Made by a program: the position numbers and the translations under genes
Shown: piece by piece, positions 43,833 through 54,640 of the stretch
Layout: every line of letters begins with the position of its first letter
Numbering within the stretch: position 1 is the first letter of the stretch
Notes under the pieces: generated by a model
Database searches by the model: none
The model's input: only the letters and a program-made list of their open reading frames with translations
Told to the model about the DNA's origin: nothing
Origin: Apium graveolens
Lineage: Eukaryota > Streptophyta > Magnoliopsida > Apiales > Apiaceae
Reading direction: 5' to 3'
Assembly (NCBI RefSeq): GCF_009905375.1
Contig: NC_133653.1
Location: forward strand, 58,230,673 to 58,294,672
Length of the DNA stretch: 64,000 nt

Positions 43833-45838
43833 ATGAACAAGAAGGATGTTGGAGTCAAGATTCCTTTTCTGGATAAAGATAATTACCATCACTGGAAGGT
43901 AAAAATGCATCTTCACTTACTTTCTCAAGATGAGGCTTATATAGATTGCATAGAGAGAGGCCCTCGTGTACCAATGAGAGCTGCAACTGGAAATGAGTCA
44001 TCGAATCCTAAGCCAAGGCATGAATGGTCAGATCCTGATATTGAACAAGTCATGAAGGATAAGAAGGCCATGAATATTCTGTTCAATGGAGTTGATGGTG
44101 ACATGTTTGACAACATCATCAATTGCAAAACTGCCAAGGAAGTTTGGGATACAATACAGATTATCTGTGATGGCACTGAACAAGTCAGGGAAAATAAGAT
44201 GCAGCTGCTAATTCAGCAATATGAGCACTTTCATAGTGAAGATAGTGAGTCTCTTACTGACATTTTTAGTAGATTTCAAAAACTACTAAATGCTCTGAAG
44301 TTGCATGGAAGGGTCTATCAGACAAAAGACTCCAATCTTAAGTTCCTTAGATCTCTTCCGAAGGAATGGAAACCTATGACAGTCTCAGTGAGAAACTATC
44401 AAGATTACAAGGAGTTTACTTTGGAGAGACTGTATGGCATCCTGAAAACTTATGAGCTTGAAATAGAGCAAGATGAGAGGATGGAGAGAGGAAAGAAGAA
44501 AGAAGGATCCATTACACTAGTTGCTGAGTTAGAGAAAGAGAAGGAGATGAAGATGGAAGCTGTTGAATCAACTTCAAAGGTCTGTGAAAACAAGGGCAAG
44601 GGGCTGGTAGCAGAAAATAAAGATTCTTTGAGCCAAGATGACATGGAAGATATTGATGAACATCTAGTATTTCTTTCCAGAAGATTTTCCAAGCTCAAGT
44701 TTAAGAAAAACTTTGGAGCAGCTAGCCAAATAGAAACATGGTGGATAAATCAAAATTCAAATGTTTCAAATGTGGCTTGGCAGGGCACTTTGCTAGTGAG
44801 TGTAGAAAGTCAGATTCCAGCAAGAAAAAGTTTGAGCCTGTGGATTATAAACAGAAATGTTTTGAGTTGCTCAAACAAAAGGAAAGGGCTTTCATTACAC
44901 AAGAAAATGACTGGGCAACAGATGGTCTGGATGAGGATGAGGATGTCAGCTATGTCAATCTAGCCCTAATGGCCAAGTCTGATAAAACAGAGACAAGTTC
45001 TTCAAGTAATCAGGTAATCACCACTAACCTAGCACATTTATCTAAAGCTGAGTGTAATGATGTAATAAATGACATGTCTACAGAATTATATCACTTGCGT
45101 GTTACACTTAAGTCTCTTACTAAGGAAAATGCTAAAATCAAAGAAAATAATTTGTTTTTAAGTGAGAGGAATAATGTACTAGAATCTCAGTTCATTGAAT
45201 TTGAAAACTTGAGAATTGAGTGTAAAATTGCTAAGTATGAATTAACTGAGTCCTTGAAGAAAGAAGAGATCTTGAAGAAGCAGCTTGAGCGAGAACATGA
45301 GGTGATTAAAGCATGGAAAACATCTAGAGATGTTCATGATCAAATCACCAAAGTTCAAGGTATTGAGTCCTTTTGTGATGCAGCCTGGAAGAAGAATAAG
45401 GAGAAGCTAGAATCCAATTTGGTTGAAGGATTGCTAACATATGTAGACTCGACGGATGATGAGGGTCATCCGTCGGATAACAAAAAGGGTTATCCTTCGA
45501 GTGATATAAATCCTCATCCGTCGACTGTGAGCAAACCTGTGAGTAAAGCCAAACTTGTCAAGTTAAATGAGAAATATGGATCAGTTTCCAAGAATTTTGT
45601 TCCAGGAGAATCCAGTCAAGTGAAGAAGGAGAAAAAGGCTAATGTTGGTCATATGACTGTCAAGCAATTGAGTGACAAACTGGAAAAGATTGAGGTTAAA
45701 ACAGAGGCTAAAAAGAAAAATAATAGAAATGGTAAAGTAGGAATTAATAAGCATAACAACTACACACCTGATAAATATGCTCCTAGAAAAATCTGTGTCA
45801 AGTGTGGTAGTGTAAATCATTTGTTAGGTCACACACAT
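43833..45838 (+). pseudogene. B1 Gag with gag-protease coiled-coil spacer, frameshifted
   Basis: The ATG at 43833 (MNKKDVGVKIPFL) starts a Copia Gag core. One base is missing near 44725 relative to B2, just before the zinc knuckle CFKCGLAGHFASEC (about 44758-44800). The next frame then carries about 300 codons that B2 lacks: a coiled coil (about 45030-45360), a segment where CGACGGAT motifs encode Ser/Pro/Asp-rich sequence (about 45445-45535), a Lys-rich stretch, and a late CVKCGSVNHL near 45797-45826. The protein is cut by the insertion of element C at 45838. Confidence 0.85.
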
Positions 45839-46406
45839 TGTAGAAGGGGGTTGAATACAGTGTATACTACAATCAAATCGAATTAAGAACACAAGTATGT
45901 AACAAAGAATAATCTTATTAATAAAACAGTATTGCAATGGAACCTTCCTTTATCAGTGATGAACAAATATCACGAGAGCTGCCAGGGTTACAATAAATAA
46001 TATTCTCAATAATGATAACACTTCTAGTGTAAACCCTATGTTGTGTTTATATAGACACACAGTTACAAGATAATCTTCTAGTTGATATCGAATATAATTC
46101 TATATCCTAAAATATATCAATTAGTTATCTTTTCTTCCAAGTCTTTTATTCTTCATAGATTCTTCTTCATGCATTTCTCTTCTTGTTTTAGTCTTGATCT
46201 TCTTTCCCTTTAAATCAGCCGCCTTCCTTATCTGAAAGTCTTCTTAAGTCCTGATATTATCTCTTGATGAATATCTTCTGATATCTTAAGTTCTGACTTC
46301 AGTATAAGTATTGATTTCCAGTTAAGTCCTGATTTGTCCTGTTAGTCAAAATCTAAAAACTAAACACAAATCATTATTAGACATGACATCCCAAATATAT
46401 CCAACA
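45839..46406 (-). repeat. 3' LTR of element C
   Basis: 568 bp. On the minus strand it starts TGTTGGATATATTTGGG after a polypurine tract and ends CCCCCTTCTACA. TATATAAA on the minus strand is at 46046-46053. AGTTCTGA/AGTCCTGAT words recur at about 46240-46335. Confidence 0.85.
46046..46053 (-). promoter_or_regulatory. TATA box in the LTR of C
   Basis: TATATAAA on the minus strand, in the second half of the LTR as expected for a Copia promoter. Confidence 0.5.
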
Positions 46407-46420
46407 ATCTCCCCCAACTT
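46407..46420 (-). promoter_or_regulatory. Polypurine tract of element C
   Basis: On the minus strand, AAGTTGGGGGAGAT ends at the LTR start. Confidence 0.88.
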
Positions 46421-46694
46421 GTAAATTAGCATAATATACAAGTTCGATACATATTTGATGATGTAAAAAACATTAAGTATAAATGCATATGATAATTTGA
46501 CTAGATAACTACAACTCACAGTCCTTGTAGCTTTTACCATCCTTAAAGTCCGATATCAGCTTTAGCCTGTATATCCTTCAAAATTTAACAGTTGTAGTCC
46601 TTGACTTGGCTTCAGTGTTTGATCTCTTGAATGTCAGGAGTTGTTCTGAGATAATTCTTCAAAAGAGTTCGCTCAGCATATTCAAGTTCATTTA

Positions 46695-48446
46695 TCATCC
46701 TCCTTTTAGCATCTTTAGTTCAACTGTATCTTCTCCTGTTTGAAAGATAGCAGCCCTGAGATCATTAATCTTTGCTTTCCTTATTTCCTGATCCAATTTG
46801 ATCAGATAAGCTTTGTCAGACTCCAGATTAAATTCAACACCCTTAATACCCAGAAAAGTAGAGATCTTGGCAGTATTAGGCTTCATCTCAACTAATTCAC
46901 CATTGTGAGCTCTGTACTTTGGATAGTATGGTCTGTCAGACTTTACAGAGTAAATTTTCTTCTGCCTTTGAATATCAGATTTTAAGTAACTGGCAGCACC
47001 ATTTGTTGACCTGTTCTTCACTTGAAGTAGAAATAACACATGTTGCAGTTCTTCATAATACTTTAACCGAATTGCATCCTGTCTTAACTGGAATACTCTC
47101 CCATCTGTCATAAAATAAAGCATTATATCTTCTTTCAGCTTGGAGTTGCAAACCATCTGTACAGATTCCAATTGATTTAGTCTTTCTGGAGTTGTCCCTA
47201 CTCCTAGTTCAGAAAGAGATGTAGGATCTAAGGTAGAGTTGTTTACTCTTTTCTCATCAGCATTACCCAGTCCTGTTTTATCTCTAGCTTCCTTCCCTTG
47301 AAGCAATCTACCCCTAAAAACATTTTTTGAAGTCTTCATAGGTTGAGCAGATTGTTGAGCTTTAGTAAACCCAGGTAGTAGAATTTTTGAAGGTTTAACA
47401 TGAGCAATATCATAGGTTTCCTTTTCTTCTAATGTCAAGACAACTTGAGCTCTGTCAGAGGTTGCTTGCTTCATTGTAATATCAGAATTTACTAAGTCCT
47501 GATCTTGAACAACATGAGTTCTGTCAGAGGTTGTTTGAATATTCTTCTTCTTCTTTAAAATCAGACTAGTATATTCATCATATTTTACTTCCAGATCCAT
47601 GGTTAGCATATATATCTTTACAGTTTCATCAATTTTTTCCTTACCCTTGAATCTAGGATCAACTTCAACTTGTGATTTGGACTTGGCCTTAAATTCCTCA
47701 GTATATGTCCTCTCTTTGATCACAATGCCCTTAGGCTTAGGTGTTTTCTTTGCAATGACTTGAGCTTTAGACTTTGACTTAGATTTGTCATTTTCAGCTT
47801 TCAGTCTAATCTCTTCTTCCTTCAGATTTTCAATATCCATGCCTGGATTGTCCTTTAGGGACAGCCTTTTGGAGATCTCTTCATCAAGTTTCAGAGTTTG
47901 TTCATCAGAACTCATCCCTATACCAGTATCAGAACTTGTTCTTCTCCCAGCATCAGAACTTGTTCTTTGACTTGTAGTTCTGGCTTTCCTTGATAAAGAA
48001 CCCCTGCCTTGACTTAGACCTTCACTCTTTTCAGAGTTTCCCTGGTCTTCATTATCATCATCCTTACCCTTCAGTGGTTGATCAGATTTACATTTGGACT
48101 TAATCACTTTCTCCCCCTTTTTGGCATCATCTGGTAGAAGCAGGGAGACAATCAATTCCACAGAGGTTTGGATTTCATTGAGTTGGTTTTGTTGAGCAGC
48201 TTGATTCTTCAAATTATCAGATATTTGAGCTTGCTGCTTTTCTTGAGTCTTTTCTATATACTCAATGCGGTCAAAGGCTGGCTTGAAAAACCTTTTCTTG
48301 TCCAATTTGACATTCATGTCTTGCTGAATCAGTGTTTCTTGAATTTTGTCCACCTTGGCTTGAGTTATTGAGTGTTGACCTTGAAGGTTCCTGGTACTCA
48401 ATGCAGTAACTTTGAGCTGTGCTTTGAAGTCATCATTCACCAGCAT
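46695..48446 (-). CDS. C-terminal part of the extra ORF of element C, 583 aa open frame
   Basis: This long open frame has no recognised enzyme domain. Its first 90 residues are Gln/Lys/Asp-rich and heptad-like (coiled coil), followed by a highly charged low-complexity middle with the repeated Ser-Ser-Asp peptide (SSDAG, SSDTG, SSDEQ), many Lys/Glu stretches, and a more ordered final 130 residues. A corresponding coiled coil followed by a Lys/Gly/Glu-rich segment occurs in B2 at about 59400-59700. In the SIRE literature this position is called env-like. I see no convincing signal peptide or membrane segment, so I do not assign an envelope role. It continues upstream through broken frames. Confidence 0.6.
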   Translation of the reverse strand: MLVNDDFKAQLKVTALSTRNLQGQHSITQAKVDKIQETLIQQDMNVKLDKKRFFKPAFDRIEYIEKTQEKQQAQISDNLKNQAAQQNQLNEIQTSVELIVSLLLPDDAKKGEKVIKSKCKSDQPLKGKDDDNEDQGNSEKSEGLSQGRGSLSRKARTTSQRTSSDAGRRTSSDTGIGMSSDEQTLKLDEEISKRLSLKDNPGMDIENLKEEEIRLKAENDKSKSKSKAQVIAKKTPKPKGIVIKERTYTEEFKAKSKSQVEVDPRFKGKEKIDETVKIYMLTMDLEVKYDEYTSLILKKKKNIQTTSDRTHVVQDQDLVNSDITMKQATSDRAQVVLTLEEKETYDIAHVKPSKILLPGFTKAQQSAQPMKTSKNVFRGRLLQGKEARDKTGLGNADEKRVNNSTLDPTSLSELGVGTTPERLNQLESVQMVCNSKLKEDIMLYFMTDGRVFQLRQDAIRLKYYEELQHVLFLLQVKNRSTNGAASYLKSDIQRQKKIYSVKSDRPYYPKYRAHNGELVEMKPNTAKISTFLGIKGVEFNLESDKAYLIKLDQEIRKAKINDLRAAIFQTGEDTVELKMLKGG

Positions 48447-48521
48447 CTCATCAGCTTTAGCCAGGTGCTCAGCAAGAACATTGGCAGTAGGAACAAAATC
48501 AACTTTTTTCCACTCCTTGAT

Positions 48522-49522
48522 CTATTCCCGTCCTCTTTTAGTTTCACTCCAAGGTACTGGTGCATCCCTTCTCACAAACTTTTTAATCAATTCAACTTTA
48601 TCAACTGTTTGTAGAGGTGCATGTCCTGAAGGACCAACTGCATCAGCATTTACATTTGTAGCAGCTTCACCAGTATTGTCAACATTTACTTCAACAGAAC
48701 TTGCAGAATCTTCAGTATCAGCATCTTGTGATAGAATAATTGTATGTGAAGTAATAGAAGATTCATCTGCATGGACATCAGCATCCAGCAGTGGAGTTAC
48801 TGGTGGAGTTTGCTGAGGAATGGTTGGAGCTTCCAAGTACAGAACCTTAGGCACATTCAAGTTGTGAATATCTATTTCAGCACTTGTACCTGGAGTATCA
48901 GCATGTACTTGATCAATGGTAAGAGACACAGGAGGTGTAGGCATGTATTCTTGAGTATTCTCTGGCTCTTGAATAGGAGATTTGTGAGCTTCAGAGATTG
49001 ATAATTCTACAGCCCTCTTTGCTCTTTGCTTTTTAAGTCTCTTAGCTGATGGAGAGACTCTGGGAGCTTGATCATCAGAGTTTAGCTTTCTAAGCCTTTT
49101 TAGGGGCCTTGAACTCCCAGTTTTTGAGCTTTCTGAGAAGAGACCTTCTTATCTACTTCAGCAACAGGTTCCGATGGTTGAACCTGTACCTCATCATCAG
49201 ACTCATCTCTTAAAATTAGCTTCCTTCTTTTCTACTGTGACTGAGGAACTATCTTAGTCCTCTTTGCTCTAGAAGAAGGCTTCACTTGATTATGTGCTGA
49301 TGGTTGTGGTTCTGTGTTTGGTTAATGATGGGTTCTGATGGATGTTGTGTGTTGGTGGGTTGGACATCAGGATATAGAAATGAATAGGTATCAGAATCAG
49401 CATTTACCAGAGCTTGCTTTACTGATAAAGGAATTCTAAGGGGTCTCAGAACTCCCTTCTTGTTGTCAGTAGTTAAGAGATCAGTAAAAGCCCTCTTAGC
49501 TAATCTAAACGGTTCTATTTGT
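48522..49522 (-). pseudogene. Middle part of the extra ORF of element C, broken
   Basis: A 140-codon frame (48944-48522) is Thr/Ser/Asp/Val-rich. Upstream, 49522-48945 is Lys/Arg- and Ser-rich in changing frames with stops, for example around 49090-49230 and 49320. It joins the N-terminal frame at 49523 to the C-terminal frame at 48446, so the original gene was one ORF of about 3.5 kb. Confidence 0.5.
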
Positions 49523-50191
49523 TCACTTGCTAATTGTGGTTCTTCTGAAGTGACTGTAGATTAACTGACAGAACCTAGAAAAATGAACTACATTCATGAC
49601 CTCTTTCATTCTATCTTCTATAAAACATAACACAGTCTTTGCATAATAAAAATGAGACTGGTTTAAGAGTGCATACCCAATTTGTTGTGTCAGAATAGGA
49701 ATGGCATCAAAATTTGAGCACTTGTTGGAAAACGTCTTCGTGATGCAATCGAAGAAGAAGCTCCATTCCTTTCGAATATATGGGCGTTTGAGTTGACCCA
49801 ACTTAGCCAAACTCTGTTCATACCCAAGATTAGCCATCATTTGCTGTAGCAATGGCTCCTCCACAGCAGAACTGAATTGACAGGTTTCAGGTAGGTGTAG
49901 AGCTTTTCGAACTGTTGTCGGAGTCACAACATACTCAACCTCCTTTGTTGTAAACACGATGCTTGGAGTCCCATGCTTACCACCATCATCATAAAGTCCT
50001 GTTCGCCAGAACTTCAGAACTTGAGTTCCAGATAAATAGGATAGCTGCGTCAAAGTGAACCCAATTTCACTAGGAGATAAGAAATCCTGAATAAAATGAA
50101 GTTTCGAAGGTGCTTCACTCTTAGTGAGAACGGCAGCATAGTTGTTGGGGACGAACTTTGCTCCATTAAAGATTATATCCTTGGGTGCCAT
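49523..50191 (-). CDS. N-terminal domain of the extra ORF of element C, 222 aa
   Basis: It starts MAPKD at 50191. Residues 139-162 contain RKEWSFFFD, ITKTFSNK and SNFDAIP, which align with RKEWSYLCD, VTKVFSGK and SNFDSVN in the B2 frame at 56778. The shared domain therefore marks a family present in two divergent SIRE-like elements. The fold resembles that of plant transposon-associated proteins read from LTR elements; a formal domain name is uncertain. The frame ends at 49523, probably prematurely. Confidence 0.65.
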   Translation of the reverse strand: MAPKDIIFNGAKFVPNNYAAVLTKSEAPSKLHFIQDFLSPSEIGFTLTQLSYLSGTQVLKFWRTGLYDDGGKHGTPSIVFTTKEVEYVVTPTTVRKALHLPETCQFSSAVEEPLLQQMMANLGYEQSLAKLGQLKRPYIRKEWSFFFDCITKTFSNKCSNFDAIPILTQQIGYALLNQSHFYYAKTVLCFIEDRMKEVMNVVHFSRFCQLIYSHFRRTTISK

Positions 50192-50651
50192 TGAAAAAGA
50201 AGTGAGAATTTAGAGTGCCTGAAAGGTGTTTGATAAAATATCTGTATAGAAACCGTCAGTGTATATAGTGAGAATAAAAGAAAAGAGAGAGTGGAACAGA
50301 CTTTACACCTGTCAACCATGCAGTAGTTAAGACAAAAGTTAATGGGCACGGGAAATAAGTAATGATTACTATGCACATACAATTTTTAAAAAAAAATTGT
50401 TCCCACTAAACAAATGATTATTACTGTCTTTATCTCACTTAAACCAATATTCTGATAAAATATAACCGTTCAAGCATTAACCAAAAATAATACAGTAAAT
50501 AAATATTGCCACGTAAGCATCAGAACTTGATTATTATCAGAATTTAAAAGTCATCAGAATATGGCTTCTCTACGCAAAAAATGAATGTTTATTTCTGTAA
50601 TTCTTCACACAAATACTGATATGGTTGCAGCAGAACTTAATCATCAGAACT
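50192..50651 (-). other. Spacer of element C upstream of its extra ORF
   Basis: AT-rich, no gene. ATCAGAACTT/ATCAGAATTT words occur at about 50518, 50538, 50555 and 50642. The last one overlaps GAACT, the target site of B2 (50647-50651). Confidence 0.6.
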
Positions 50652-51673
50652 TGTTGTGAATATGTTGTGTACTTGATGATTACCTAAACAAAACATCTAA
50701 GTAAATTTTACTTAGTGAAATAATGTAGCACTCGACGGATAAGAATTATAGTCCCGACGGATAACTCGTTTTAGTCCAGACGGATGAGTAACTTATTATC
50801 CATCGAGTGAGTAGCTTATGTAATAATAAGTTTGTAGCACAGTGTTGTATGCACCTTTGTATAGAATCTGTAGTAGTATATAAGTCATGTTGACTTTAAC
50901 TAGATATGCAGAATAGGTTGATTAACTGTACATAAGCTATGTCTTGTAATTCTGTATAAGTGAAATGAAGTCAAGTGCCAAAATAGCTATCAACGGATGC
51001 TTAACAAAGCTTCGACGGATGATCAAATGACTTTCAACGGATGTTTAAAATAGCAGTCGACGAATGATCAAGTAAGTCATCGACGGATGATCTGAAAGTC
51101 GACGGATGATCATATCAAGATTCAAACATCAGTTGAACAGTGAAAGCTGACACAAAGCCGTCGAGTTGGATACAAACACACTGTGGAAGCCCATTAACTG
51201 GGTAATAGAGGACGAAAAGCAGCAAAGACCAAGACTGTTAGATTTTATATTTATTCAGTTCTTTTGACTTTGTAATCTTGGTAATATATAAACCAAAAGA
51301 GTAGCAAATAGAAAAACAACTAAGAGAGCTTAGAAACAAACACAGAGAAATCTTTGTAAGCACTATCTTTAGCATTTCCTGTGCTCTTAGTAGTTCTATT
51401 TTGTATAAGTAGCTGTGAGCATTTCTGCACACAGAGTCCTCTCGATATATTAAATATAACTCTGGTGGAATTGTTTAAATCCACCAGAAAGTTTTTAAAG
51501 ACTCTTATTTTTAATTACTCTTGTTTTGACTCATTAAAGTTTATATTCCGCATTGTGCTAATCAAAACAAATATATCTATAATCGAGTTGAACATTTTTA
51601 TTTCAAGAAAAAGTTCAAGAATTCCATTCAACCCCCCTTCTGTAATTCTTGCTATATTGTTAAGGGACTAACA
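50652..51673 (+). repeat. 5' LTR of B2
   Basis: TGTTGTGAA...GGACTAACA. CGACGGAT occurs at about 50734, 50757, 51013, 51080 and 51099, with one-base variants at about 50779, 50992, 51035 and 51058, and an inverted ATCCATCG near 50806. Confidence 0.95.
51285..51292 (+). promoter_or_regulatory. TATA box in the B2 5' LTR
   Basis: TATATAAA, conserved at the same place in B1 (43388-43395) and in the B2 3' LTR (62163-62170). Confidence 0.6.
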
Positions 51674-51675
51674 AT

Positions 51676-51687
51676 TGGTATCAGAGC
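51676..51687 (+). promoter_or_regulatory. PBS of B2
   Basis: TGGTATCAGAGC, initiator tRNA-Met type, adjacent to the LTR. Confidence 0.9.
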
Positions 51688-51734
51688 AGGCTCTTAATCT
51701 ACAAAGAGTTTAAAGATCAAAACAATACAGTAAG

Positions 51735-52935
51735 ATGAACAAGAAAGATGTTGGAGTCAAGATTCCTTTTCTTGATAAAGATAATTACCATCATTGGAAG
51801 TAAAGATGCATCTTCATATGCTTTCTCAAGATGAGGCCTATGTGGACTGCATAGAAAGAGGCCCTCATGTTCCAATGAGAGCTGCAACAGGAAATGAACC
51901 ATCTGTTCCAAAGCCAAGGCATGAATGGTCTGAACCTGATCTTGAACAAGTCAGGAAAGATAAAAAGGCCATGAACATTCTGTTCAATGGTGTTGATGCA
52001 GATATGTTTGATAACATCATCAACTGCAAGACTGCCAAGGAAGTTTGGGACACAATACAGATAATCTGTGATGGTACTGAGCAAGTAAGAGAAAATAAAA
52101 TGCAGCTCCTGATTTAGCAATATGAGCATTTTCACAATGAAGAAAGTGAGTCACTCACTGACATTTTTAGTAGATTCCAAAAGCTACTAAATGCTCTTAA
52201 ATTGCATGGAAGAGTCTATCAGACTAAAGACTCCAATCTGAAATTTCTCAGATCTCTTCCAAAGGAATGGAAACCAATGACAGTCTCATTGAGAAACTCT
52301 CAAGATTATAAGGAGTTTACTTTGGAGAGACTGTATGGCATTCTGAAAACCTATGAGCTTGAAATAGAGCAGGATGAAAGAATGGAGAGAGGAAAGAAGA
52401 AAGGAGGATCCATTGCACTAGTGGCTGAACTGGAAAAGGAGAAGGAAGTGAAGATGGAAGCTGTGGAATCAACTTCAAAGGCCTGTGAAAGCAAGGGTAA
52501 AGGGCTAGCTGCAGAAAGTGAAGATTTTTTGAGTCAAGATGACATGGAGGACATTGATGAGCACCTAACATTCCTTTCAAGAAGATTTGCCAAGCTCAAG
52601 TTGAAGAAGAACTTTGGAGCTGCCAAGCCAAATAGAAACATGGTGGATAAGTCAAAATTCAAGTGTTTCAAATGTGGCTTGGTAGGGCATTTTGCAAATG
52701 AGTGTAGAAAGTCAGATTCCAGTAAGAAGAGATTTGAGTCTGTGGATTATAAGCAAAAATACTTTGATCTACTCAAACAGAAGGAAAGGGCTTTTATTAC
52801 ACAAGAGAATGACTGGGCAGCTGATGGTTTGGATGAAGATGAGGATGTCAGCTATGTCAATGTAGCCCTTATGGCCAAATCTGATGAAACAGAGATAAGT
52901 TCCTCAAGCAATCAGGGAAACAGAAGAAATCTTTG
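51735..52935 (+). pseudogene. B2 Gag
   Basis: The ATG at 51735 gives MNKKDVGVKIPFL as in B1. One base is missing near 51799 (after HHWK) and shifts the frame, and a TAG at 52115-52117 replaces a Gln codon. The frame from 52202 then runs on through a charged region, the knuckle CFKCGLVGHFANEC (about 52665-52710) and an acidic stretch, directly into the protease. Compared with B1, the long coiled-coil spacer between knuckle and protease is absent, without loss of frame. Confidence 0.85.
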
Positions 52936-54289
52936 GTACTTGGATAGTGGTTGTTCAAGACACATGACTGGTGATTCTACCCTGCTCACAGAGTTTGAAG
53001 AGAGAGTTGGCCCAAGTATCACTTTTGGAGATGACAGCAAAGGTTATACTGTGGGATATGGCTTGATTTCAAAGGACAATGTCATCATTGAAGAGGTTGC
53101 CTTAGTGGATGGTCTCAAACACAATCTGTTGAGTATCAGCCAGCTTTGTGATAAAGCCAACTCAGTAACCTTCAACAAAGAAACCTGTGTTGTGATTAAT
53201 AATCAAAACAATAAAGTGGTTCTCACTGGTGTGAGAAGAGGAAATGTGTATCTAGCTGACTTCAACTCAACTAAAGCAGAATCTGTAACTTGTCTTCTCA
53301 GTAAAGCAAGTCAAGATGAAAGTTGGCTATGGCACAAGAAGCTATCCCATTTGAACTTCAAGACCATGAATGAGCTGGTAAAGAAAGAGCTGGTTAGAGG
53401 CATTCCTCTGGTGGAGTTTACAAAGGATGGACTGTGTGATGCCTGCCAAAAAGGGAAGCAAATTAAAGCATCTTTCAGGAAGAAACTTGATTCAGCAATT
53501 GAAGAACCTCTGCAACTGCTTCACATGGATTTGTTTGGACCAGTCAATGTATTGTCAATCTCAAAGAAAAGATTTTGCCTAGTAATTGTAGATGATTTCT
53601 CAAAGTTCTCTTGGACCTATTTCCTAAAGTCCAAAGATGAAGCTAGTGAAATCATCATCAATCACATAAGGCAAATTAACAATCATCCTGATTTCAAAGT
53701 TAGAAGAATCAGGAGTGACAATGGAACTGAGTTCAAGAACTATTTCATGAGAGCATTCTGTGAGGAAAATGGGATCTTGCATGAGTTTTCAGCAGCAAGG
53801 ACTCCACAACAGAATGGAGTAGTGGAAAGAAAGAATAGATCTCTTATTGAAGCTGCAGGGACAATGCTTGAAGAATCAAAGTTACCAACATATTTCTGGG
53901 CTGAAGCTGTCAACACTGCATGCTACACTCAGAACATCTCTCTGATTAATCAAGCAAAATGCAAGACACCTTATCAATTGTTCAAAAACAAGAAGCTAAC
54001 TCTGAACTTTCTTCATGTCTTTGGCTGTAAATGCTATATTCTGAGAAATCAAACTGATCAAAATGGGAAGTTTGATGCTAAAGCAGATGAAGGAATTTTT
54101 GTTGGATATGCTGTTGGTAAAGCATATAGAGTCTACAATCTAAGAACTAACATTGTTGTTGAATCTATACATGTTGTGTTTGATGATAAAAAGATTGAAG
54201 GACTAAAAGATGAAGATTACCATGAGAGCCTCAAATTCGACAATGTTGAGATGGTCAGTGATAAAAGTGATGATGAGAGTGATCAATAA
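52936..54289 (+). pseudogene. B2 protease and integrase
   Basis: In the frame continuing from gag, WYLDSGCSRHMTGD carries the protease Asp. The gag-pre-integrase zinc domain follows (WHKKLSHLN, CDACQKGKQ, about 53325-53460). The integrase core has HMDLFGPV (first Asp), RSDNGTEF (second Asp) and QQNGVVERKNR (Glu), all intact, then the Copia GKFDAKADEGIFVGY block. The frame ends at TAA 54287-54289, inside the linker to RT. The enzyme integrates the cDNA. The domain looks undamaged, but the polyprotein is not continuous. Confidence 0.9.
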
Positions 54290-54640
54290 AAAGTGTCTAA
54301 GGATAATGCAGACAAATCTACTACAAATGAAGCATAAAACTCAACATCCGTCGAGTTACATAATGCTTCATCCGTCGGAAGGCAATCTGTATTATCCGTC
54401 GGAAGACAACCTGCCTCATCCGTCGATACTCAAAATTCACCATCCGTCGGGTTATCAAAAGGAGCAGGAAGTCAAGGCAGATCACCCATAGAAAGCACCC
54501 CAATCTCAAATCAAAGATCCACAAACTCAGGGGGAGTTTCTAGCAATCAAAACTCAATCACACATCAAGACAACATTGAGGTCTCTTCATCTAGGGCTAA
54601 TCTACCTCAACCAAGATAATGGACAAAAGATCACCCCTTT
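54290..54640 (+). pseudogene. IN-RT linker of B2 with five inverted CGACGGAT motifs
   Basis: In the pol frame this is Ser/Asn/Gln-rich. ATCCGTCG appears five times at about 54347-54450 and encodes short Ser-Val-Gly/Asp/Glu peptides in frame. Stops occur at about 54335 and 54618. Such linkers are variable in SIRE elements; the repeated oligonucleotide is not a general feature known to me. Confidence 0.7.

Larger units (their letters stand above)
42746..45838 (+). mobile_element. SIRE-like Copia element B1, 5' part
   Basis: It has a 5' LTR, PBS, gag and gag-pro spacer closely related to complete element B2. At 45838 the sequence changes abruptly to the LTR of element C. The remainder of B1 is expected beyond the right edge. 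The candidate target duplication is AATGT at 42741-42745. Confidence 0.88.
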
